A stretch of DNA of 64,000 bases from Muricea muricata (Eukaryota > Cnidaria > Anthozoa > Malacalcyonacea > Plexauridae). The notes under the pieces are model-generated. The model was given only the letters and a program-made list of their open reading frames with translations, had not been told where the DNA came from and ran no database searches. A program made the translations under genes and the position numbers. This document shows, one piece after another, positions 24,501-36,050 of the stretch. Numbering within the stretch: position 1 is the stretch's first letter; the number at the start of each line of letters is the position of its first letter. Location of the stretch: contig OY979728.1 in NCBI GenBank assembly GCA_963855995.1, forward strand, positions 4,078,330-4,142,329, written 5' to 3'.

Positions 24501-27500
24501 TCGGTTCCATCGATATTAATTGGATTTGGCGCATCAAGTTGCTTGAGTATATGAATGAGATGGTTCCCGTTTCAAGACAGATGCCAGCAGAACATGCAAT
24601 GTAATTTATATTTTGTTACTTTGTACTTTACAATATTAATACGTTTCTACTCCTATTTTGATACCCTAATCTTAATTAAGAACTACAAGACAATGTGTCG
24701 ACGTGTTTCTATTGTAACTGTTAAACGCGAACTCGATGCCAATTCTTACAGCCGGAGCATATTCGAATATAAAAAGTTCCATATTTAAAATAATTTGGCC
24801 ATGTTTAAATAATATGACGTTTGTTGATCCGATTATTCGCATTTTGCTGTAATCTTTATCGTTTTGACTGCTGCATGTTTCGCTTTTAAAGTTACTAATA
24901 GTATATAGATCCATAGTAATATATCGTAGAAAATATGTCCCGTCTCATGGCAGTCGTTTATAAACACACTATAACATCTAATTTTACTACGTTCTATATC
25001 ACTATTGCGAATGTACAAGTTATCTGAGGCTTTTGACTCGAAAGCACTCGAAAGTCTCGAGTCGCGAGTGCTTGCGAGGGAGACGAAATTCGAGTACTCG
25101 CGAGTAGCGAGTCGGAACGCGTATTCGCCTTGACTCGCGCGCACTCGCGAGTACGCGCTACGCGCGAGTGGAGGTACCCTTATTCGCGGCTGGTACTGTA
25201 TTTCCTAGCGTACACGGTCCGGATCACGGTTTATGCATAAAGTCTATTCCGAGCATGTTTCGTTGATACTAGAGTATTATAATTATTGACCAGTCCGGAC
25301 TAAAAAATGTTTATATTTCAGACGTAGCACAATTGAATGAAAATATCATAGTTGAATCAAACGTATTGGACTGGTTAGCATGTGGTGTACTCTGCTTGGA
25401 AACTCGTTTTTGTGTCGGGTACAACTTCAAGAAAAGCTCTAAAGATGGTCAAGTTAACTGTGAGCTAACCCATACTGGTGATCACATTTTTGAAAGAATC
25501 AGCACTGAAGACAATGACTGGACATTTTACAGAACAGAAGGGAAACAAATAGTAAGCGTATTTTCTAACTTAGAACAAAATTATACTGCTTCGCCCCGCC
25601 CTGGATACAACTTGTACAGAAATACGTCGCAATAATTTTTAATAACTGTTTCAGTCTGAATGCGAAGAAGAGAACGAATGTCAAAATGGTGGGAAAATGG
25701 AGTGGGATCCAGTAAAGCCTTTCAAATGTCAATGTCCAAAGAACTATCTTGGAGAACTTTGTGAAAAATGTGAGTAATTCAGTACTGTAAGCTAGACTCA
25801 AGCATAGCTTGTTCCAGTTGTTCCAAAACTCTGCACATCAATTTATCAATGCAGACAAGCTAACGAACCATCTAAACTGTATAAAATGAACTTCGACGGA
25901 TGGCTTTCTAGTGCACGCCTTCCTTCGTTGAATAGTTAGAAAAGACAAAATACGGGAACTGTCGGTTGCCTTGTTGAAATATCATATAGTTAAGTGCAGT
26001 TTGTGCCTCAAATTGATAAATAGACTAAATTATTTTATTATCTCAGTTGACAATTGTTGAGTCACAAAGTTTAATTATCCTATGAAAACCTTATATACTG
26101 TACAATTTCATCCAGTGGAACAGTAATCTAGTACAAAACGCGGACCGCACGTACAACTTGTTAAGAATGATCCCACGAATAGCTTGCATGCGCATCTTCT
26201 CGCATTTATCGACTTACTGTAGTTTTTATTTTATGATGTGGCAGCAATTCTTTGAATCAATATATCTGGCCCTGTATAGCTGGCCCTATACAAGTTATAA
26301 AAATGCCACAAAAGAAACTTATTAAACAACTGAAGCTTGAACTTTGGTACACAGTTGTCGAAATTTTTCCTTTTTTTCCAAGCTAATGCTGTAAATGACG
26401 TCGAAGCTAACATAACTATTGACAATGGTGGAAGTCTAATGGTCGATACTGGTGAAAAGCACGATCTAACACCCGACTGGGCGAAAACAGACAGATTTGC
26501 CTTACCCGGAGATACGAAAGTTGTCACAATTAAAGGTGATAATGGGGCAGGGAGTCCGGGTGGCATACTTGCCTCTTTCAGTAATGGCGTGGTCACAGAT
26601 GGTACGTGGGAATGTGCTGACATGAGTTCGTGTACTACTACTGAATGTGAGAATTCTGTAACATGGCAAGGTGCAACAACATATGGTGTGAACACAAACC
26701 ATCCACTATATAGTACAAGACCATATATCGACTCAACAGCTCAGTGGATATGGGTGGACAACCAATTTGCGGGAAGGGTTTGGTGCAAGAAGACGTTTGG
26801 TAAGTCGCACATGTTGGTATGTTAATAACGACATAAAATGCCACAATATTTCCGTTTGCATGGGATGATTGAAAGTCCAAATTCGATCTGCACCGTTACA
26901 ATTGTTAGAGCTTTAGAAAGAAACATTTGAAGGTATATATTATACTTTCGCAAGTAATGTTTGCTGACAAATGTGTTTTTTTTCTACTTGTGGTAATTAA
27001 TCAACAACTTCGTGCACCTATATTATATACATTCTAATTTTTCATTACTTTTTTCAATACCTTAACTGTTGTGTACCACTTAATTTATACATTAATTATT
27101 AAACATAAGTTATAGTTTCGCCTATTCTTTTTCCAGAAGTTATTGCGAAATTGATGCTTAAAAGATCGATAATTTTAAACTTTTATTATCCGTGCTTAAT
27201 TAACGGATCATGGTTGTCAATAGATCTACAGGATATCTTTGTACATGTCGACCTGAATATTCAGGCATTCGTTATGAAAGTATAAGAAGTATATACAGGT
27301 ATAGATAACTTGTATATATCTTTTGAAAGAAATAAAAAAAGAGTATTTAAAGAAAAAAAGACTTTGCAGCAACAAACTACTCTTCCGCTAAAATGCAGGA
27401 AAATAAAAAAACGCGCTTCAAAGCCTATATATAGAGATCTGAGTTACTTATTATCTATACATAACATTCTAAAAAACTGTAGTGTCTTTTTCAGAAATTC

Positions 27501-27896
27501 ACATATCTTGATTTCAGGTGAAATTACATTAAAATCAGTTGCAAATACGATCACCTACCAGGAAGCTAATTTGAGCTGTGAATCAGATGGAAAAGAACTG
27601 TGCAGTTCTAAAGTGATATGCAAAGATGGTAAAACACCGTATGGAGGTACTAAGTCTGGTGACCACTGGGCGCCTGTAGCTGACAGTTTTAATGAGTGGA
27701 TTCAAATCGGTAAGAAAAACATGAATGATAAGAGAAACGATATACACTGATAATTTTAACTTTTATTTTTCTTTTGTTGGTAGGAAATTCTCAACCTCCA
27801 TGTATCCTTCACACTGCACTGGGCTCCAAACCTTCATGGGGATTGGGAAATGTCCGCAAAGATTTTAAAGGACATCTTTTCTGTTGTAAAATCTAA
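21571..27896 (+). CDS. Gene C: secreted PAN-EGF-module G-module W protein with a long first intron
   Basis: Exons: 21571-21706, 25322-25551, 25655-25769, 26383-26799, 27518-27709, 27784-27896, giving 400 aa, all phases compatible. Exon 1 encodes a signal peptide (MKDLQTKFLLQFLSMSLFFS) followed by a KKVCKPGQ motif as in gene A. The PAN exon keeps four Cys. The EGF-like exon again lacks the third Cys. Module G carries the 'NTNHP...STRPY' loop. Module W is intact. Intron 1 is 3.6 kb against 0.75 kb in gene A because it has taken in a fibrinogen relic, a LINE fragment and a MITE; splicing across it is inferred only from matching phase. The EGF exon between G and W is dead (27186-27277). Confidence 0.62.
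22026..22115 (+). pseudogene. Fibrinogen exon relic in intron 1 of gene C
   Basis: It reads as a fibrinogen-like exon ('CHMSSFSAKCDGEGWTIV' compared with gene E '[18 protein letters not shown]') ending at a GTGAAG donor. One extra base upstream of the Tyr-Cys-His codons and stop codons at the front destroy the frame. The same frameshift occurs in copy II (32108-32198), so it predates the duplication. Confidence 0.75.
22140..23590. other. Intron-1 stretch of gene C without recognised exon
   Basis: No host exon is recognised. The block 22474-22710, readable on the minus strand for 78 codons, is repeated at about 32545-32815 in copy II but with indels that break the frame, so I treat it as non-coding repeat sequence. 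23160-23480 is a second, diverged copy of 21040-21310, so there is an internal duplication. Confidence 0.45.
23590..23995 (+). mobile_element. LINE endonuclease fragment (copy I)
   Basis: An open stretch reads as the N-terminal part of an apurinic-type endonuclease of a CR1/jockey-group LINE: 'NVRSLVPKIDE', 'FIIETWLRP', 'YTVLIRKDR', 'GGVCLYLR', 'IAIVYHPY'. It ends with TGA at 23992-23994. No reverse transcriptase follows, so this is a truncated fragment. Confidence 0.8.
24080..24400. mobile_element. MITE with GGGGCTGATTATATG termini, 321 bp
   Basis: Long imperfect inverted arms start GGGGCTGATTATATGATCCC and end in the complementary sequence. 'aggtattgaaaaa' and 'tttttcaatacct' pair further in. 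The element is absent from copy II, where a different MITE occupies nearly the same site (33947-34080). Confidence 0.85.
25025..25175. repeat. GC-rich ACTCGCGAGT palindrome cluster (copy I)
   Basis: In about 150 bp the core 'cgcgagt' or 'actcg' recurs at least ten times in both orientations, with several perfect ACTCGCGAGT palindromes and a GCGCTACGCGCGAG block. It stands out as a CpG-dense island in AT-rich DNA. Copy II has a shorter version at 34705-34825. Confidence 0.7.
27186..27277 (+). pseudogene. Dead EGF exon inside gene C
   Basis: It has the same loss of acceptor and first Cys as in gene B, plus a frame-changing deletion ('catggttgtc' for 'catgtgttgtc'). Confidence 0.75.
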
Positions 27897-28769
27897 GAAA
27901 AAGACATTTCTTAAAACAAGTATCATTAAAATATTGTAACGTTTGCACTGCATAAATAGACTTTAGAAACCATGAGCTCCTTCTGTAGGAAAATTAGAGT
28001 ACATTTCCAGTGAACGCGTCTGCCGGTATAAACAACAAACTTGTTTTTGTAACCGTAATATTATGTAAATATTTTAACCACTGTGTATCTGTAGCGTATG
28101 GTTGTGTAGAAAATGTGGTGTTGCGAAATCGTCAAGTAATTACATGATCTTTAGCAGTTCTGCACGGCCGCAAGACTCTGGGGACTAGAATAGGCTTTTA
28201 TCGCTTGCATTTGCACTATTGCGCATATATCCCAGCGTCCTGAGATAAAAAAATACAACTGGGAATCAGGCTTGGCTTCTCCCACATTTTAAGTCTTAAT
28301 AATGATAAAGGTTTGCTAACTTGCCAATTTTACTGGGGTGATACTTTTCTTCTGTTCAACAGAACAATATTTTGAAAGGATAAGGACGCTATATAAACTA
28401 TATTAACTTTGTTAAAACGTGATAGATCGCTTTCATTCCCAAAAATGCGCTGTAATTTCGACAACTCAATATCTATCACACATTTTGCATAAGTATAAAC
28501 TACGTAGTCTGTGAGGCTTAGTTTGGTTTCATTTTCTTTCCACATTGTCATTTCATAATAGTCTGAGATCATTTTCATCTGTCTTTCTAGCTGAGAAAAA
28601 TTAACAATGTCAAGTCGAGGTAGTTTATCACTGATAAAACTAGGGATCCAAGGATATAGTGCAAAGTTTGAAATACGGTACATATGTGCAAACGCACACA
28701 CCTCGTTAGTATACGGTGAACCCGTTAAAAAGCTCGAGACATTTGGATATATTTTCATTCATTAACATT

Positions 28770-31590
28770 GTAATCTGAACGATAAAGGATTTTAAAATTC
28801 TGTTGCACAATAAAATTGTCACTCATACGTGTATTCAAAAATAGTCAGTAAACCGTAGACATCGAGTTTTATGCAGACTAATTTAGTTATTTACCCTATC
28901 AAAGATCGTGAATTAAGTAGGATTTTACATGTGGAAATTAAGAAATTTTGCTAGAAATCTTCGACAAAATTAATAGCTCGGTACATCATCAAGCAGTCCG
29001 TTTCCTTGAAGGTTTCTTTCCAGTTCTTCAAAATTCAGAATTCACTCATTCTGTAAGATTTCTCTTGTGCTCACATAAACTTTAATCAACAGTGTAGACA
29101 TTGTTTTAGTTGTAATTTAAATTATTACTTTACACATATGCCCATATATCCATGGTTATTACATTTTAGAAAATGACTTCATATTTTGATTTTTATGCAC
29201 GAAAGACCTGTATATATAGTACATAGTAAGGAATTGTGGCAACAGCATTGCAAAATGCCCGTAATGCAAGACAAGAATGAATTTCAAGACTTTTTAGATC
29301 ACTTACAATTTTGAACACTCGATAATTGCAAATTTTTGCTCGGCATATTTTTCTATAAGTGGTTTTGCGAAATGATATTTCTTTAGTTTAGGTCAAAGAA
29401 TTCTGATTTCAGTATTTAGCCTTTATAGGTTGTGACACAGGCAAGGAGGCACAACAGAGAAACGGGGGGGGGGGGATCAAGTACTGCTACTCGTAGTTAT
29501 ATAATTGATTTCATAAACAATTCGAAGGAACGAAAAAATAGCGAACGATATCAGAAGCAAGTCGAATAACTTAAGTTTAAAAAATTTAAGTTTTAAATGT
29601 AGTTTTGAAAAAACGCAGCCTATTTCCTCCACTCGTCAATGTTGTCAAGGTGACAGAACGAATACAAATGCGCAGCTGTATACTACAGTATTGTTGCAGT
29701 GTTTATGATGTCGCAGTGTTTATGAAGTGTTACGTACAGCTGATGTAGAATTACGGTCTCTACATGCATACATACATAATCCAAAATATTCAAGTATTAG
29801 ATAAAACAATTGTAATGCGTTATCCCCAAAATAACGATAAATTTATCAATACAGATAAATACCTACACCCGCGCTAAGTGAAACATTCATTATTTACGCA
29901 CTTTATAATAACATGTGTATGTATATTGCGTTATATTGGTTTCCAAGGAAATCTAGAATTTTCCTAAAATTTTTGACGCTGTTTAATGTTATTTTGCTGG
30001 CATAACCTATAAGTACCTGTGCCGTAGCGTTACGGAATATTGCAAGCTATATACTACGCCGCCTTTTTTTGTTGGCAAGCTTGCGAACTCAAATGTGCCA
30101 AACCGGCATACAACGAAATTACGATCGTTATTTTTCAACAATTTTAATTATTAATGCGGCGCACTTGATAGACTTTGAATTTCCTGATCTTTTTATTGCT
30201 CAAGAATTGAATAAATCTTTAGTATAATATACCTCACCCTTCGTTGCATTTTACCCCATCAGGCCTCCCTTTCATGTCGTTATTTTTCTATGGCTTCTGT
30301 GTAATAGGCCGGTTGAGGATGGATTTGTAATAGAGGTCGCCAAACTCAGAGACAAAAGTTTCTGTTTAGGTGAAAAAAATATGGGAACTGAATGAACGTT
30401 CAGGAAAGCCGTCCGAGCAAAATAAAGCCAAGAAGATCAAAATAGTAAAAATAATATGGTAAAAACTCCATAAAAATATAATATATGCGCTAAAGTCTAT
30501 TGCTCGACATTTCAAGCCTGTCTTCCATTTACTCGATAAATATATTCGTAATTGTCGTGAACATATCAACGTGACTGATGTGATAGAGTATTCAGACAGA
30601 TACACAGTAAATTGCACAGTTGACTTGAATACAGCTCACAAATGTTTGAATAAATCTATTGACTATATATATATCCATCGTCCAAGGTGACTTAGACAAT
30701 AACCTCCGGTACAACCTCCGGTAAAATTATACCGGTAAAATTAGTGTCGGTAAAATTATCAAGGAACATATAAGGAAGGGTCTTCAGCTCTCTTTGATTG
30801 AGAACCATACAGAAAATTATTTTGAAGTGGGACTTTAATTTATTGTTTCTACCGATCGTCACTTTCGATAGAGTTGACATGTCATTAATGCGTGCATTGC
30901 GTGGTGATATACTTAGAGTCAAACTGTTTCTATAGTGCTTCATTATCCTACTTATCTTAATCACCCTTAACACACCACGAGCAGGGTGTAAAAAATGCTT
31001 CAGTACTAAAAATTCACATTTATAACAAGGTGGACTTTGTTATGAAGTCTCGTCTTTTCGTGAGGTTTGCTAAAATTATAGCCGCCCTAACCAAAAGATA
31101 AATTTGATTTTTTACCAAAAGCAAGAAGTTGCTATGTACGTTTGGTTCGTTGAAAAATTATCTATCAAAGCTTTCAAAGCTCTGATCTTAATTTAATGAA
31201 ATGCATGCGCCCTTCGAGAAGATAGATATTGTTGTATTGACGGTGCAATGACTACATACACAAGCTATATAACAATCCATGATTTAATTATCAATGTATT
31301 TTGTTTGCCGCGCTGCAGTTTATAAGATGAAAAATGTACAAATGCCTGGACTTAAGATACTTTGTACGCATGTGCTCTGAACAATTTGCTATTGCAAAAT
31401 GTGATCATTTGCTCTTCTTATTCAGGTCGCAAGTATGCTGTTATATGCCGCGGTATGGGGGCGCAAGTCAGAAGTTAAGCTATTTTTCTCGCCCGTCACA
31501 ACAAAATTATTTGATCATAAACAACCTTCCCATGCACCCGCATTTTGTTCAAACGCCTCTGATTGGTTATAAATATTTGTCAGTGATGTT
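28770..31590. other. Non-coding block of copy II
   Basis: It parallels 19010-21500 without a supported gene. It has about 240 bp (31240-31485) that copy I lacks. The 142-codon minus-strand ORF at 28330-28758 just to its left crosses the duplication junction and is not conserved elsewhere. Confidence 0.5.
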
Positions 31591-31599
31591 TATATAAAG
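31591..31599 (+). promoter_or_regulatory. TATA box of psiD
   Basis: TATATAAAG lies 60 bases before the ATG at 31651, with the same ATTGG motif upstream as in gene C. The initiator-like 'ctcagtg' near 31619 is plausible. Confidence 0.5.
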
Positions 31600-32107
31600 A
31601 TAATAGGACCCGTCTCAACTCAGTGTTCACCTCGAACTTCAGGAGTGAAAATGAAGGACCTTCAAACAAAATTTCTATTGCAATTTTTGTCCATTTCTTT
31701 GTTCTTCAGCCGTGGTAGAGCAAAGAAGATCTGCAAGCGTGGTCAAGGAAATTACAAATCTCAACATTTTCAGGTCGCAGCGCATAGTAAGTTTAATATA
31801 GTTTTGAGTTATTATTAGGTCTCATATATGTCCCGTTTGTCGACTATGCATGAAAACAAGCAATATCCATGAAAACAAGCAATATCCATATAAAAGAAAT
31901 TAATGACGACGATAATTTGGAATATGTGTGGCGGACTTATTATTGGGCTTGGTACGCAACTGGTTCCAAAGAATGGAATTAATTGAATAAGGATAATTTT
32001 GCCATAACCAACTACATAGAACAATCAGTATTTCCGCGTTTCATTTTTCTCTTCGTTCTAAACAGCATGCGGCAGAAAGTGCATGTAGTGGTAATGTAAA
32101 ATACTGG

Positions 32108-32198
32108 CCGTACCCTTGATTATTGCCACATGTCGAGTTTCTCCGGCAAATGTGATGGAGAAGGTTGGACAATAGTTACAAAATGTGATCGAGTGAAG
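32108..32198 (+). pseudogene. Fibrinogen exon relic in psiD intron 1
   Basis: It is the partner of 22026-22115 with the same frameshift. In addition the GTGAAG donor has become ATGAAG. Confidence 0.7.
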
Positions 32199-33564
32199 AT
32201 GAAGACTGTCATTAAGCAAGTTAAGCTTTAATGTGATTTATATATTATATGGACTTCAATTTAACCATGAACAATCATTTATCAGCCATTATTTCTTCTC
32301 TCAAGATATCTAGTAAGTTATCTCGTAAGTTTCCCTGTCATGCTTTTTTATAGGGATGGCTTTACGAAATATTAATTGTAGCTAATTAAATTTTGCAGTA
32401 AAGAACTTTATCAATATATTCAAACTACAGTTAAAACACACAATTATTAGCTTGCCCATACTTGTTTTTGCCAGGAAGACCAAAGAGTTTCAATTATAAA
32501 ATTTTAGAGGAAAAAAACAATATTATAATGAATTTCAGCGTTTCAACCTCGTGATTTTGAAGGGGGTTTGCCTTCAAAGATAGAATATCACCTGCATTAT
32601 CGTGCCCGTCAAAATGTGGAAAATTGGTCTTTTCATGCAATTCATGCATCGTCAACATCTAGTGAATTAAGTGCCACAAAATCATGATCTACAATCTTGG
32701 ACATAACTCGTTGATACTGTTCTCCACGCAATAGTAAATTAGTTTTTTTCCCCATTACAAATTCTGAGCAAAGCTACGCTCTTGCCTCCAAGCCCTCTCT
32801 CCCCCATTCACTGTTGATTAGAAGATCAAATAATTAACAATACAATGAGTTGGTACGGGAAAGTAGGAGTTCCATACGATCCCTATCCAAGACTGATCAC
32901 TAGGCACTAATACAGGTGGATATATTTAGGTTGAATGACGTGGGAGATTGTGAAATGTACATTAATTAATCTAACAATAAGACATTTGGACGCCTGTTCC
33001 ATTAGCTGTACAAACATTTAACATTCACATGAATTTGAGTCACACAATGAATATTAAAACAGAAATAAATACATGTTTCATAACACTACTGATCGTTACT
33101 TTAAAATTCGATAGAGTTAACATGTCATTATAATCCGTGGTGATACTTAGAGACAAACTGTTTCTATAGAGCTGCATTATCCTAGTACTTATCTTGATCA
33201 ATAGCAAACTACGTGCAGGGTGTGAAAATAGCTCCAGTACTTTAATTGCACATTTATAACAAAGTGCACTTTGTATATGAAGTCTCGTCTTTTCTTGAGG
33301 TTTGTTAGCATTATAAGCCCTAACCAAAAGATAAATTTGATTTTTTACCAAAAGCTAGAAGTTGCTACGTTTGGTTCGTTGAAAAATTATCTATCAAAGC
33401 TTTCAAAGTTCTGATCTTAACTTAATTAGGAGTAAAAACGTATTAATTATACGCATCACAATCCTTTTTTATCTCACCGTCGAGTCAACCCCAATCCTTT
33501 CCAGTCTCCTCGGAGTTATTATCTGGACCCAGGGAGATTTCCAGCTGTTCCAGTTTCTTTGAAC

Positions 33565-33863
33565 ATAGATGAAGTGCAGGAATTTTTAAATCGCAACGAT
33601 ATATCCATACCATTTATTACCGAAACTTGGCTAAGGCCTGCTATTGTGGATTCTGTTATAAATATACCAGGATATACTGTTTTAAGGAAAGACCGAATGT
33701 CAGACAATCAGACAATAAGTACTCGATATATACAGAATTGCGAAACCTGACTAGAGGTTTTTCTAGCCTTATATTTGCTGTTGTATACCATCCTCATTGG
33801 TCTGATTTTGAAAATAATCTTATGCACGACCATTTGTTTCAATCGCTGAGAATTCCAGACTGA
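33565..33863 (+). mobile_element. LINE endonuclease fragment (copy II)
   Basis: Same fragment as 23590-23995 but with an internal deletion of about 90 bp ('GGVCLYLR' and following lost), a lost codon and a frameshift. It ends with the same TGA. Confidence 0.75.
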
Positions 33864-33946
33864 AACAAAGCTCGCTACGCCTCATCAAAGATTTAATGAC
33901 TCATGTCTTTAATGATCATGAGACCATAGACTATAGTTTACCTGTA

Positions 33947-34080
33947 TTCTTGACTTGCAACCAATCTCTCGGGACACACGAGACAATGTTTCTCACCCAC
34001 GTTGGCTGGTGCCCACAATAGAGCTGATAAAATATTCTTTTGTACTTCACCACCAACATGGCCGACGTGCAAGTCAAGAA
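33947..34080. mobile_element. MITE with TTCTTGACTTGCA termini, 134 bp
   Basis: Terminal inverted repeats TTCTTGACTTGCA and TGCAAGTCAAGAA. It lies where copy I carries the unrelated MITE 24080-24400; both are followed by 'ttagtatagac'. Confidence 0.8.
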
Positions 34081-34098
34081 TTAGTATAGACATTATAT

Positions 34099-34281
34099 GT
34101 GGACTACACGAGACTATCGGAACGTTTTTGCGATAAATACCGACAGTATGTGCCCGTGTTTCGTTTTTACGTGGGCCGTTCCTTCGATATTAATAGGATT
34201 TGGCGCATGAAGTCGCTTGAGTATATGCAGAATGAGATGGTTCCCGTTTCAAAACAGATGCCAGCAGAAGATGCAATGTAA
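34099..34281 (+). other. Unrecognised open stretch after the MITE
   Basis: Sixty codons, rich in Arg/Tyr and open without stops, lie at the start of the sequence shared with 24420-24605. In copy I the same stretch has an early TAG and frame changes. It may be part of an old transposon ORF; I cannot name it. Confidence 0.2.
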
Positions 34282-34704
34282 TTTATATTTTGTTACTTTG
34301 CACTTTACAATATTAATACGTTTTTACCCCTAATCTGATACCCTAATCTTAAGAACTACAAGACAACGTGTCGACGTGTTTCTATTGAACTCGATGCCAA
34401 TTCTTACAGCCGGAGCATATTCGAATATAAAAAGTTCCATATTTAAAATAATTTGGCCATATTTAAATAATATGACGTTTGTTGATCCGATCATTCGCAT
34501 TTTGCTGTAATTTTTATCGTTTTGACTGATGCATGTTTCGCTTTTAAAGTTACTATAGTATATAGATCTATAGTAATATATCGTAGAAAATATGTCCCGT
34601 CACATGGCAGTCGTTTATAAACACGCTATAACATCCATAATTTTTCTACGTTCTATATCACTATTGGCTATTGCGAATGTACAAGTTATCTGAGCCTTTG
34701 GCTT

Positions 34705-34825
34705 TAGACTCGCAAGCACTCGAAAGTTTCGAGTCGCGAATGCTTGTGAGTGAGACGAAATTCGAGTACTCGCGAGTAGCGAGTCGGAACGCGCACTCGC
34801 GAGTACGCGCTACGCGCGAGTGGAA
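34705..34825. repeat. ACTCGCGAGT palindrome cluster (copy II)
   Basis: It matches 25025-25175 but lacks an internal 28-bp part. The CpG-rich palindromic cores remain. Confidence 0.65.
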
Positions 34826-35741
34826 GTACCCTCACTTACCGCTGGTACTGTATTTCCTAGCATACACGGTCCGGATCACGATTTATGCATAAGGTCTATT
34901 CCGAGCAAGTTTCGTTGATATTGCATGTCTGCTGGGAATAGAGTATTAAAATTATTGACCAGTCCGGACTAAAAAATGTTTATATTTCAGACGTAGCACG
35001 ATTGAATGAAAATATCATAGTTGAATCAAACGTGTTGGACTGGTTGGAATGTGGTGAACTCTGCTTGGATACTTGTTTTGTGTCGGGTACAACTTCAAGA
35101 AAAGCTCTACAGTGGTGATCGTATCTTTGAAAGAATCAGCACTGAAGACAATGACTGGACATTTTACAGAACAGAAGGGAAACAAATAGTAAGCGTATTT
35201 TCTAACTTAATAAAAGGATATTTTCTAACTTAGAACAAAATTATACTGCTTCGCCCCGCTCTGGATAAAACGTGTACAGATATACGTCGCAATAATTTTT
35301 AATAACTGTTTCAGTCTGAATGCGAAGAAGAGAATGAATGTCAAAAATATCTTGGAAAACTTTGTGAAAAATGTGAGTAATTCAGTACTGTAAGCTAGAC
35401 TCAAGCATAGCTTGTTGCAGTTGTTCCAAAACTCTGCAGATCAATTCATCAATGCAGACAACCTAACGAACTATCTAAACTGTATAAAATGAACTTCGAC
35501 GGATGGGTTTCTAGCGCATGCCTTCCTTCGTTGAATAGTTAGAAAGGACAAAATACGGGCACTGTAGGTTGCCTTGTTGAAATATCATATAGTTTAGTGC
35601 AGTTTGTGCATCAAATTGATAAATTGACTGAATTATTTTATTATCTCAGTAGACAATTGTTGAGGCACAAAGTTTAATGATTCTATGAAAACAGTATATA
35701 CTGTACAATTTCATCCAGTCGAACAGTAATCTAGTGCAAAA

Positions 35742-36050
35742 CTATGATGCTGAGGATCCACGAACATGGAAGTCTATTTGTTTGTCTTGTAACATGTGTC
35801 GTAATTTGTCTTGCCCTATATTGTGTTGTTGTTAGCTGTTAGGGAATACTTCTTCTTTCAATTTTCTAATCTGCTTCTAATTCTATATGTTTGTCTGTAC
35901 TATATATATGTATACAAGGGCCGCTATAATTGGCGAAAGCTGTTGCGTTACCCAACCATTTTGTCTTATTTGTATGTTTTGTTTTATGTAAATGTTGTTT
36001 TATGTTTAAATGGTAAATCTTAATAAATAGATAATTAAATAAATAAATAA
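35742..36050 (+). mobile_element. 3' end of a retroelement with TAAA-type tail
   Basis: About 309 bp are present here but absent at the same place in gene C (26130-26136, 'acaaaacgcgg'). The insert ends 'taaataaataaataaa', a tetranucleotide tail typical of 3' ends of LINE-like elements, and it lies in the intron before module G. The short A-rich overlap (aaaa) is the only target-duplication candidate. Confidence 0.65.

Larger units (their letters stand above)
18953..28710 (+). repeat. Segmental duplication, copy I (about 9.75 kb)
   Basis: The stretch begins inside the last fibrinogen exon at 'atacggtgaaccc' and contains, in order, 2.5 kb of non-coding sequence, a type-1 signal exon, a fibrinogen relic, an AP-endonuclease LINE fragment, and gene C exons 2-6. 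The same order recurs in copy II (28711 to about 38465). Differences are small indels and separate transposon insertions. Confidence 0.85.

Noticed and set aside
28330-28758. 142-codon minus-strand ORF
   Set aside because: It crosses the junction of the segmental duplication and covers intron-derived sequence; the related introns near 11530 and 15670 do not keep it open.
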